Part shown: piece by piece, positions 16,037 to 23,855 of the stretch
Layout of the letters: each line of letters begins with the position of its first letter
How positions within the stretch are numbered: position 1 is the first letter of the stretch
Assembly: GCF_900100205.1 (NCBI RefSeq)
Contig: NZ_FNEQ01000012.1
Location: 122,060 to 186,059 of the forward strand
Direction: 5' to 3'
Length of the DNA: 64,000 nt
From: Duganella sp. OV510
GTDB lineage: Bacteria; Pseudomonadota; Gammaproteobacteria; Burkholderiales; Burkholderiaceae_D
Program-made: the position numbers and the translations under genes
Notes under the pieces: generated by a model
Told to the model about the DNA's origin: nothing
The model's input: the letters and a program-made list of their open reading frames with translations, nothing else
Database searches by the model: none

Positions 16037-17503
16037 ATGCCTATGAATGTCTCTCTACGCTCTACTGGTTTGGCTTTTGTCTGGCTAGGATTGGCTTTTT
16101 TCATCCTGGCGGCCAGCGCGGCGATCGCCTTGGTTGGTCCGCTGGCTGGCATCGCTGGCGTTGGACTAGGTGGCGCGCTATTGTTCTTCCTGATCCTGCA
16201 ATTCCGTACGGAGAGCAACCGCAACTGGTTTTTGTGGGTCATCTTTATCCTGCCGTTAGCCGTAGGCTTTGTGCGCAAGGTAACCGGCATTTCGTTGTTT
16301 GGCGTGTGGCAGATGGGTGTGCTGGCGCTTGCCATGTTCGGGCTGGCCAAATTCTGGCACGACATCCGCCGCGAGGCCTTGCTGCGCGGCGCCATGGTCG
16401 CCTTCGTGGTGTTTCTTGCGATCGGCTCGCTGTCCACCTTCTTCGGCCGCAGCCAGCAATACGCAGCGGCGTACCAGATATTTTCCGATCTGAAGCCTGT
16501 TGTCGCGCTGGCGTTGGGCTACGCCTTCGCCTGGAATTCACAGGTCGAAAAACTGCTGTGGTTTATGGTGCGCTGGTTTTGGTTGCCATGCCTGGCCATG
16601 GTGGCGTTTGAATGGGTGGCGCCGGGGATATACTTTAAAATCTTCGCATCGGGTCAGGCATTGAATGCCTCGGTTGACCCGCTCGGTCTGCTGCCGTCGC
16701 GTGCGGTGGGGATGTTCGAGCACCCCTCCTTCCTGGCCAATACCGGCGCCACATTCGGCTTGCTGGCGCTGGGCCGCTCGCTGATGGCGGATGAAGAGCA
16801 TCCGCCTTGTTGGCTTGCGGTGTGTATGAACTTTTTGCTGATTGTTTGTGGTGTGCAGCGGCAGGAGATGGTCGGTTTTCTGGTGTCGGGCGCGATGATC
16901 TTCGTGCTGGTCAAACCCAAACAGATGTTTGCGCGAGTCGTGATCGGCGGGGCGCTTGGCTTGATTGCATCGGTGATATTTTTATCAGTGTTCCAGGAAA
17001 ACTTGCAAAAAGAAGCGGGGCAGTGGGGCTATGGAACTGTAGGTGCATTACAACAACCGCGTGCGCAAATCTTTGACGGCGCGTTGGTCACAGCCAAGAC
17101 GTATTACCCACTGGGTTCTGGTTTTGGAACTTATGGTGGCGCTGGCGCAGAGAAATTTGACCATAGCCTGTATGACCGGCTTGGCTTTAATCGCTACTTC
17201 TGGTATGGCAAGCAAAACTACTTAATGGATACTTACTGGCCGAACTCGTTGGCGGAAACTGGCTTCTTCGGCGCGTTCACTTTATTACTCTCCTATGTTC
17301 TGCTATGGCTTTATGCTATAAAAAGAAGTGTGAAGGAATTGGCCCCCAAGGCACGCGCTTACTGGTTATCAACAATGGCAATGATGGCTTATATGATCAT
17401 GTTGTCGTTTAGTTCGCCGGCGTTCCAAGATATCCGACTCTTCAGCCTATCGGCGATGCTGTTTGGCATTGCTTCAACAGTTTCCAAGGAAAAACAGTCA
17501 TGA
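16037..17503 (+). CDS. O-antigen polymerase/ligase-like membrane protein (Wzy-like)
   Basis: A protein of about 488 residues with ten or more hydrophobic helices and a larger periplasmic loop in the second half (around LGSGFGTYGGAGAEKFD and the NRYFWYGKQNYLMDTYWPNSLAETGFFG segment). The WPNSLAETGFFGAF pattern resembles the conserved region of O-antigen ligase/polymerase (Wzy_C-type) proteins. It likely polymerises the repeat units in the periplasm. The start is uncertain: ATG 16037 or 16043 lacks a good ribosome site, while GGAGG at 16003-16007 would suit TTG 16019. The frame extends to a GTG at 15971, but that lies in the hairpin. GC content drops in the last 500 bases. The stop overlaps the next gene (ATGA). 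Confidence 0.75.
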   Translation: MPMNVSLRSTGLAFVWLGLAFFILAASAAIALVGPLAGIAGVGLGGALLFFLILQFRTESNRNWFLWVIFILPLAVGFVRKVTGISLFGVWQMGVLALAMFGLAKFWHDIRREALLRGAMVAFVVFLAIGSLSTFFGRSQQYAAAYQIFSDLKPVVALALGYAFAWNSQVEKLLWFMVRWFWLPCLAMVAFEWVAPGIYFKIFASGQALNASVDPLGLLPSRAVGMFEHPSFLANTGATFGLLALGRSLMADEEHPPCWLAVCMNFLLIVCGVQRQEMVGFLVSGAMIFVLVKPKQMFARVVIGGALGLIASVIFLSVFQENLQKEAGQWGYGTVGALQQPRAQIFDGALVTAKTYYPLGSGFGTYGGAGAEKFDHSLYDRLGFNRYFWYGKQNYLMDTYWPNSLAETGFFGAFTLLLSYVLLWLYAIKRSVKELAPKARAYWLSTMAMMAYMIMLSFSSPAFQDIRLFSLSAMLFGIASTVSKEKQS

Positions 17504-19014
17504 ATGCAAATCATCAGCTTAGGAGTGCCGTCTTCACCCTGCTCGGCTTACCGCTGGTGGCTATTGCCGCTGATCAGTGTACAGCGCCGTCCACGAAGCA
17601 GTTGGCGTTAGACATCAATACTGCGGTGGTCACGCGCGCGGGGATTCCTAAGGAATTGTTCGGCTTTAACGTGCCATGGAGTGACTTTCAATCGTCTTAT
17701 GTGAACCAGGAAGGCGTGGTGCGTGAAGATCTGTATCCTTTGCTGGCGCCTTTTGCCGGTGCGGTTTATCGCTACCCTGGCGGTAATCCCACCAATAACT
17801 TTGAGTGGAAAAAAACCGTTGGCGCGACGGCTGCCCGCACTACCATGGTGTCGGATTTTAATAATAAGACCGTGCCCAGCTTCGGCCTGGATGAGTTTGG
17901 TGGTTTCGTAAAACGCCTGAATAGTCGAGCCATCCTGACGCTGAATATTTATGGCAAAGTGGCGACGCCATCGACCGCTGATGCGGCCAGCGCGGATGCG
18001 GTGGGCATGCTTAATTATGTGCGTACCACCTCGCCGTTCAAGTGCGTGACAGGCGCCAGCTGCGGCGTGATGGCAGTGGAACTTGGCAATGAACTCGATC
18101 TGGCGCCAATTAACTGGTCCGCCAGCACCTATGTCACGCGCGCTGGCGCTGTGATCAGCGCAGTCAACAAAACTGCCAATCTGAGCGGGATTGAATGGGT
18201 TGTTTCAGGGCGCACCGCACCATGGAGCGGTACCGACTATAACGATTTCAACGACACGCTGGCGACCGGACTGTCCAAGGTGGCGCGTGGTATTGCCATT
18301 CATCCGTACTATGATGGCATCGACATTCCTTACGCCATGAAGTTTGTCAATGCGTTCGGCAAGACCTGGACCACCGCGCGTTCGGACGGCAAGGTGTATG
18401 TGACCGAGCATGCGCGTTGGCCGACCGTGCCCAAAGTGGGGGAGTGGCGCGACAACTGGTATATGGCCACCAGCCTGGGCGGCGCGATTTCGTCGGTCGA
18501 CTTCTTGCTGGCGCTGATGGGCAACAACCAGGTCGCCAGCAGCAACTGGCACGCGCTGGGTAATGCGGGACCATGGAATTTGATACGCGTCAGCAAGCTG
18601 GACAACAAGCTGTATCCCAGCCCGGTTTACTGGGGCTTGCGCACAGCGCGCGAGGCGTATCTCGACAATCTGGTCCAGGTCAAATACACGGTGCCCAAGT
18701 CCACCAGCGGTTATTCTGGCGGCTATGACGTGAAACTGGTCGGCATGAGCGCCACCGGCGGCAATAGCGCCAGTGTGATCGGTGTCAATCGTGGCACCGA
18801 GCCGTATCTGGTCACGATCAACTGGAGCGCCGGCAAACGTAATGCCGGCACCGCTACGCTGCGCACCACCACGGCAGCGTCGGCCGCCACCGACAATACC
18901 GACAACGCACCGAATGCCGTGACCATGGCGTCCAGCCAGAAGCAGCTGGCGTCGCGTACGAGCTCGTCCTGGTGTGTACCAGCGCAATCGGTGTTCTCGA
19001 TCGTCGAACCATAA
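17500..19014 (+). CDS. Secreted glycoside hydrolase-like protein (clan GH-A, arabinofuranosidase-like)
   Basis: A 504-residue protein with a signal peptide (ends AIAAD, about residue 25). The central (beta/alpha)8-like region shows FNVPWSDFQ and YRYPGGNPTNNFEW. A Glu after Asn is a candidate acid/base (VELGNELDL, Glu198), and a second Glu at strand end is a candidate nucleophile (VYVTEHARWP, Glu303). That pairing fits clan GH-A families such as GH51 or GH39. The C-terminal part (about 400-500) looks like a beta-sandwich. Within an EPS operon it may trim or release the polymer in the periplasm or outside. The exact GH family is not established; it could be EPS-specific. Confidence 0.65.
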   Translation: MNANHQLRSAVFTLLGLPLVAIAADQCTAPSTKQLALDINTAVVTRAGIPKELFGFNVPWSDFQSSYVNQEGVVREDLYPLLAPFAGAVYRYPGGNPTNNFEWKKTVGATAARTTMVSDFNNKTVPSFGLDEFGGFVKRLNSRAILTLNIYGKVATPSTADAASADAVGMLNYVRTTSPFKCVTGASCGVMAVELGNELDLAPINWSASTYVTRAGAVISAVNKTANLSGIEWVVSGRTAPWSGTDYNDFNDTLATGLSKVARGIAIHPYYDGIDIPYAMKFVNAFGKTWTTARSDGKVYVTEHARWPTVPKVGEWRDNWYMATSLGGAISSVDFLLALMGNNQVASSNWHALGNAGPWNLIRVSKLDNKLYPSPVYWGLRTAREAYLDNLVQVKYTVPKSTSGYSGGYDVKLVGMSATGGNSASVIGVNRGTEPYLVTINWSAGKRNAGTATLRTTTAASAATDNTDNAPNAVTMASSQKQLASRTSSSWCVPAQSVFSIVEP

Positions 19015-19039
19015 TAAGGTAGGGCGCACGACGCCAGAA

Positions 19040-19082
19040 GGCTGCGGCCGATGTCGGGGACTGGTGGCTGGTCCCCGCAGCC
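19040..19082 (+). repeat. Interrupted inverted repeat between the glycosidase and fusion genes
   Basis: GGCTGC (19040-19045) plus GGGGAC (19056-19061) can pair with GTCCCC plus GCAGCC (19071-19082), leaving a bulge. No T tract follows, so it may be an RNA-processing or stability element rather than a terminator. Confidence 0.35.
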
Positions 19083-19146
19083 GTTGGCGTGATCATCATC
19101 ATGCTGGCATCGTGCGGTTTGTAATCCACGCTTTTTTGACTCATTC

Positions 19147-21552
19147 ATGCAGCCACTCCAGGCCATACGAAAAATCCGCGTTGTGGCTGAAATGCGTTAT
19201 CGGGTCGCGGCGATCCGGCGTCTGGCCGCGCGCCGCAGTCCGCCGCCCGTTGGCCGGCCTGCACATCTGATCCTGCTGCCGTCCGATCCACAACAAGTGC
19301 TGGGGTCGCGTGGCGATCAGGCCATGCTGTTATCGGTGATTGCCGAATTCCGCCGGCTGCACCCGGCCGCAAAAATCTCGCTCATCACCGCGCCCGACGC
19401 CGCCGCACTGAGCGGCAGCATACCCGGCGTGGAGGCCTTGCCGATCTGGGGCCGGCGTCGCCTGCGCGGCATCGGCCTGGCGGGTCTGCGCGGCGCCAGC
19501 CACATGGCGGTGATCGGCGCCGACATCATGGATGGCTATTACTGGCCGGTGACCGTGCTGCGGATTGCCATGCTGTGCGAATCGGCGCGCCTGCAAGGGT
19601 TGCAGGTAGGCGTGCTGGGCTTCAGCTTCAATGCCGCGCCGCATCCGGCCTGCGTGGCCGCGCTGGCCGCGCTGCATGCGGACATCGGCTTGTATGGCCG
19701 CGATCCGCTGTCGGTGCAACGCTTTGCCGAGCATTGTGGCCGCGCCATTCCGCTGGTGGCCGACGTGGCGTTCTGCCTGACGCCGCGCAGCACGGCGGCG
19801 GTGACGGAGGTTGCCGCCTGGAGCGCCGCCCGGCGCGCCGAAGGGCGGGTGGTGGTCGGCTTCAATCTGCATCGGATGCTGCTGGATGTGCCGGGCGCCT
19901 GCGACGAAGCCACGGCGGTGGCGGTGGCGGCGCAGGGACTGGCGCGCTTGATACGCGAGCGTCACGCCGCAGTGCTGCTGATGCCGCACGACTTCCGTGA
20001 TGGCCCGAATGACTACAGCATGCTGGCGCATTGCCTGGCGCTGCTGCCGTCGGCGCTGCTGGCGCAGGTGTTGCTGCCCGCCACTGAATTCATGGCCGAT
20101 GAACTGAAGGCGCTGGTGGCCCATTGCGACGTGGTGCTGACCGGCCGCATGCACCTGGCGATCGCCGCGCTGGGGAGTGGCGTGCCGATCGCCGCCGCGT
20201 CCTACCAGGACAAGTTCGAAGGCTGCCTGGCGCACTTTGGCTTGCCGGCCTCGGTGATCCTGCAACCGCGCCAGCTGGGTGACGCCGACGCGGTGTGGTA
20301 CTGGCTGCGCGACGCGGTCGATACGCGCGCCGCCATGGCGGCGCAGATCGCTGTGCGCCTGCCGCAAGTGCTGCAACTGTCGCAAGGCAATATCCGGTGG
20401 ATGGGCAAGTTGCCAGCGCCCGCCACCGCCACCGGCAGCGTGGCGATCCTGTGCTTTACCGGGGATTCGGGCCTGACCGACTACAGCGTATCGCTGGCGC
20501 GGGCCTTGCTGCCGTACGCGCAGCCGGAGCTGATCACGGCTGCCAGCCTGACCCCGCGCTTCGCCACGCTGGGCTTCAAGGTCCGGCTGGCGTTCCGCCG
20601 CTCGCGCCACTATCTGCTGGATATGCCGCCGCTGGTGCTGCGGCTGCTGCGCGAGCGTCCCGACTGCGTGTTGCAGCAAGGACCGCTCAAGCTGCCGTTG
20701 CTGGAAGCAGCGCTGGCCATGCTGCTGCGCCTGGCCGGCATCCGCACGGTGCTGGTGGTACATGATGTGTTGCCGCACTACCCGCGTGTGTGGAGCCGCT
20801 GGGAGTACCGCTGGTTTTATCGCGGCTTTGAACGGCTGGTGGTGCATTCGCTGGCCGCGCGCGATGCGGTCGCTGCGCTCGGCGTGCAGCGGCCGATGCT
20901 GGTGGTGCCGCACGGCGTCTACGACCTGTTTCGCCTGAGCGGGATCAGCAGGCCGCAGGCGCGCGCCGGGTTGCCCGGCTTGGCGGCGGACGATTTTGTG
21001 GTGCTGTTTTTCGGCCATCTGGAACCGCGCAAAGGGCTGGCGGAATTCCTGGCGGTGGCGCGTGATATGCGCGATGTCGCCGGCGTCAAGTTCGTGGTGG
21101 CCGGCAATGGCGAGATGCGGCAGCACGGCGCCGCCTGCGCAGCGCTGATGGCGCAGGCACAGCGCTGGCCGAATGTGCTGCTGGACCAGCGGCGGATTCC
21201 CTTCGAAGAAGTCGAGCGCTATTTCGCCGCCAGCGACGTGGTGGCGCTGCCTTACCGCGAGGGCACCACCAGCGGCGTGTTGAAACTGGCGATTGCCTTT
21301 GGGGTGCCGGTGCTGGCCAGCCGCGTAGGCGATTTTCCGGAACAGGTGCCAGCCGGCGCCGGCGTGCTGTTCGACGCTGGCGAGGGACTGGCGGAAAGGC
21401 TGCGCAGCGCGCTGGACAGCGTGCGCGCCGATCCCGCGCCTTACCGTGCGGCGATGCAGCATGCCGCCCTTGCTTGCGACTGGGACAGCATTGCCCGCGC
21501 TTACGCTCACTTCATTTTTGATCGGGAACCCGCGCGTGCCGCGATTGCTTAG
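19147..21552 (+). CDS. Fusion of a polysaccharide pyruvyltransferase domain and a GT4-type glycosyltransferase
   Basis: An 801-residue two-domain protein. Residues about 35-400 match the polysaccharide pyruvyl transferase (CsaB-like) fold: LILLPSDPQQVLGSRGDQAML, AVIGADIMDGYYWP, VLLMPHDFRDGPNDYSM and VVLTGRMHLAIAALGSGVPI. Residues about 425-790 form a GT-B glycosyltransferase: GDSGLTDYSVSLARALLP, VVHDVLPHYPRVWS, VLFFGHLEPRKGLAEFLAVA and ASDVVALPYREGTTSGVLKLA, with the Glu-x7-Glu-type region altered. The fused enzyme could add a sugar and its pyruvate ketal in a coupled way (inference). The end overlaps the next gene by 17 bases. Both halves are clearly in one uninterrupted frame. Confidence 0.8.
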   Translation: MQPLQAIRKIRVVAEMRYRVAAIRRLAARRSPPPVGRPAHLILLPSDPQQVLGSRGDQAMLLSVIAEFRRLHPAAKISLITAPDAAALSGSIPGVEALPIWGRRRLRGIGLAGLRGASHMAVIGADIMDGYYWPVTVLRIAMLCESARLQGLQVGVLGFSFNAAPHPACVAALAALHADIGLYGRDPLSVQRFAEHCGRAIPLVADVAFCLTPRSTAAVTEVAAWSAARRAEGRVVVGFNLHRMLLDVPGACDEATAVAVAAQGLARLIRERHAAVLLMPHDFRDGPNDYSMLAHCLALLPSALLAQVLLPATEFMADELKALVAHCDVVLTGRMHLAIAALGSGVPIAAASYQDKFEGCLAHFGLPASVILQPRQLGDADAVWYWLRDAVDTRAAMAAQIAVRLPQVLQLSQGNIRWMGKLPAPATATGSVAILCFTGDSGLTDYSVSLARALLPYAQPELITAASLTPRFATLGFKVRLAFRRSRHYLLDMPPLVLRLLRERPDCVLQQGPLKLPLLEAALAMLLRLAGIRTVLVVHDVLPHYPRVWSRWEYRWFYRGFERLVVHSLAARDAVAALGVQRPMLVVPHGVYDLFRLSGISRPQARAGLPGLAADDFVVLFFGHLEPRKGLAEFLAVARDMRDVAGVKFVVAGNGEMRQHGAACAALMAQAQRWPNVLLDQRRIPFEEVERYFAASDVVALPYREGTTSGVLKLAIAFGVPVLASRVGDFPEQVPAGAGVLFDAGEGLAERLRSALDSVRADPAPYRAAMQHAALACDWDSIARAYAHFIFDREPARAAIA

Positions 21553-22759
21553 CATTAATAACTACCATTACCGTCGTGGCGGCTCAGATGTGGTGTATCT
21601 GGAGCATGCGGCGCTGATGCAGGAGCAGGGCTGGGACAATGCCTTCTTTTCCATGCATCATCCGCAGAACATGGCGACCCCATGGTCGGAATACTTTGTC
21701 GGCGAGATCGAGTATGGACACGCCTATACGCTGACGCAAAAGCTGGCGATGGCATCCAAGGTGGTGTACTCGCGCGAAGCGCAGCGCCAGCTGACACGGC
21801 TGCTGGACGGCTACCGCGCCGATGTCGCGCATTTGCACTGTATCTATCACCATTTGTCGCCGTCGATCCTGAGCACGCTGGAGCAGGCCGGGGTGCCGAT
21901 GGTGATGACCGCGCATGATCTGAAGATCGCCTGCCCGGCCTACAAGATGTACAACCAGCAGGGCGTCTGCGAACGCTGCAAGGGAGGCAAGCTGAGCAAT
22001 GTACTGACGCATCGCTGCGTGCGCGGCTCGCTGGCGGCCAGCGCCATCGTGATGGTTGAAAGCAGCGTGCACCGCTGGCTGAACAGCTATCAGGGCAAGC
22101 TTAGCAAGGTGGTGGTGCCAAGCCGCTTTTTCATGGAGAAGTTTGTCGAATGGGGCTGGCCGCGCGAGCGGTTTGCCTACATTCCCAATTATGTCGACGC
22201 CAGCCGTTTCACGCCGGACTACCGGCCGGGCGATTATTTCCTGTATTTCGGCCGGCTGGTCGCGGAAAAAGGCGTTGCCACGCTGATGCGGGCGGCAGTG
22301 GCTGCCGGCGTCCCGCTGAAGCTGGTCGGTACCGGTCCGCTGGATGCGGAGCTGCGCGCGCTGGCGGCGCAGCTGGGCGGCGACATCAGCTTCCTCGGCT
22401 ACCGCGCGGGCGCGGCGCTGCACGACCTGGTGCGCGGCGCGCGCGCGGTGGTATTGCCGTCGGAATGGTATGAAAACGCGCCGATGACCGTGCTGGAAAG
22501 CTTTGCACTGGGCAAGCCGGTGATTGGCGCCGCCATAGGCGGCATTCCCGAGCTGGTGACCGATGACGCCACCGGCTGGACCTTTGCCAGTGGCGATGTC
22601 GCGCAGCTGGCGGCCCAGCTGGCGCGGGTGGCCAGCTTGCCGGCCGCGCAGCTGGAGCAGATCGGCAAGACTGCACGGGCGCTGGTCTGCCGCGACTTCA
22701 GCCGCGCCGCGTATTTGCAGGCCATGCTGGCGTTGTACGCCGATCTCGGCGTGCGCTGA
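21536..22759 (+). CDS. Glycosyltransferase family 4 protein with four-Cys insertion
   Basis: A 407-residue GT-B enzyme starting at GTG 21536 (V/MPRLLSINNYHYRRGGSDVVYLEHA), overlapping the fusion gene by 17 bases. The N-terminal acceptor domain has the GGSD motif. The C-terminal donor domain shows YFLYFGRLVAEKGVATLM, PSEWYENAPMTVLESFALGKPVIG and GGIPELV. A Cys cluster (CPAYKMYNQQGVCERCKGG followed by HRC about twelve residues later, around residues 130-165) may bind a metal. It closely resembles the enzyme at 31227 in layout. It probably adds one sugar of the repeat unit on the cytoplasmic face; donor and acceptor are unknown. Confidence 0.85.
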   Translation: MPRLLSINNYHYRRGGSDVVYLEHAALMQEQGWDNAFFSMHHPQNMATPWSEYFVGEIEYGHAYTLTQKLAMASKVVYSREAQRQLTRLLDGYRADVAHLHCIYHHLSPSILSTLEQAGVPMVMTAHDLKIACPAYKMYNQQGVCERCKGGKLSNVLTHRCVRGSLAASAIVMVESSVHRWLNSYQGKLSKVVVPSRFFMEKFVEWGWPRERFAYIPNYVDASRFTPDYRPGDYFLYFGRLVAEKGVATLMRAAVAAGVPLKLVGTGPLDAELRALAAQLGGDISFLGYRAGAALHDLVRGARAVVLPSEWYENAPMTVLESFALGKPVIGAAIGGIPELVTDDATGWTFASGDVAQLAAQLARVASLPAAQLEQIGKTARALVCRDFSRAAYLQAMLALYADLGVR

Positions 22760-22813
22760 AGCGTCCGGCCGCATGCGATACTGCGGCTTTCAATCAACTA
22801 GACAGGGGAATCT

Positions 22814-23851
22814 ATGCGTGGGCTGATCGCCGCTCTTCGTCGTTTGCTGAAGGCCTGCCCGCGTTGTCACGCGCGCTATACCCGCGCCAAGTATTTTGTG
22901 CTCAGCCTGGCGCGTCTGCGCTACGGCGCCACCGACCTGCGACAGGTCTGGCGCCACATGTACTGGCAGCGCGAACCGCAGATGGCGGCCGGCCCGCTGC
23001 AGGCCAAGCTGCTGTTCTACTATCACAAGATCGAAAAAGGCTTGTGCATGCCGGGCCCGCGCCGCCTGTTCGGGCTGGAAGTGCTACCGCAAGTGATGCG
23101 CCTGCTGGAAGCCTGGGAGCAGGGCGGGCACGAGCGCGACGACCCGATCTATCTCGGCGCCCTCAGCAGCCTCAGCGCTTATCGGGCGCGGCTGCTGGAG
23201 CACGGGCTGGACCGCGAGCAGCGCATCCTGCCGCAGATCGACGCCTTCCTGCGCACGCGGCCCGCCGCAGCCAGCGCGCCGAGCACGCCGGTGGTCACGC
23301 TGGCGGCGCCGCCGGCGGTCAGTTATGCGCAGCTGCTGGCGCTCAGCGAGGCGCGCCGCAGCTACCGCGACTTTGCGCCGACGCCGGTGCCGGAGCAGTT
23401 GTTGCAGCAGGCGGTACAGCTGGCGCAACTGAGCCCGTCAGCCTGCAACCGCCAGCCGTGCCGCCTGTATGCGATCAGCGACGCGCAACGCAAGCAACAG
23501 TTGCTCAGCCATCAGAACGGCAACCTTGGCTTCGGCCACCTGGCGCCGGTGGTGCTGGTGATCACCGCCGACATGCGTTATTTCTTCGATGCGAGCGAAC
23601 GCCATCAGCCTTATATCGACGGCGGCCTGTTTTCCATGTCGCTGCTGTATGCGCTGCAAGTGCAAGGGCTGGTCAGCTGCTGCCTGAACTGGTGCGTGAC
23701 GCCTGCCACCGACCATGCCGCCCATCAATTGCTGGGCTTGCCCGATGCGGAACGCATCGTCATGCTGATGGTGGCTGGCTACCCGCCGCCAGCCAGCCTG
23801 GTGCCGCGCTCGCACCGCAAGCGGCTATCGCACGTGCTGGTCGCGCGCTGA
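22814..23851 (+). CDS. Nitroreductase-family flavoprotein in the EPS cluster
   Basis: A 345-residue protein. The first 150 residues are a helical extension with a CPRC motif (about residues 16-19). The remainder is a nitroreductase fold with the FMN-binding SEARRSYRDFAPTPVPEQLL (about 178-197), AQLSPSACNRQPCRLYAI (about 207-224) and IDGGLFSMSLLYALQVQGLVSCCLNW (about 270-295). Nitroreductase-like proteins occur in EPS clusters together with pyruvyltransferases, but their substrate there is not known; it is unlikely to be a nitro compound. ATG 22814 follows AGGGGA. It lies between a glycosyltransferase and a flippase, five bases from the latter, so it probably modifies a precursor. Confidence 0.78.
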   Translation: MRGLIAALRRLLKACPRCHARYTRAKYFVLSLARLRYGATDLRQVWRHMYWQREPQMAAGPLQAKLLFYYHKIEKGLCMPGPRRLFGLEVLPQVMRLLEAWEQGGHERDDPIYLGALSSLSAYRARLLEHGLDREQRILPQIDAFLRTRPAAASAPSTPVVTLAAPPAVSYAQLLALSEARRSYRDFAPTPVPEQLLQQAVQLAQLSPSACNRQPCRLYAISDAQRKQQLLSHQNGNLGFGHLAPVVLVITADMRYFFDASERHQPYIDGGLFSMSLLYALQVQGLVSCCLNWCVTPATDHAAHQLLGLPDAERIVMLMVAGYPPPASLVPRSHRKRLSHVLVAR

Positions 23852-23855
23852 GCCG

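Noticed and set aside
19330..21555. 741-codon minus-strand frame opposite the fusion gene
   Set aside because: Its composition (Arg/Gln/His-rich) is typical of a reverse-strand shadow, and the plus strand encodes two clear domains.
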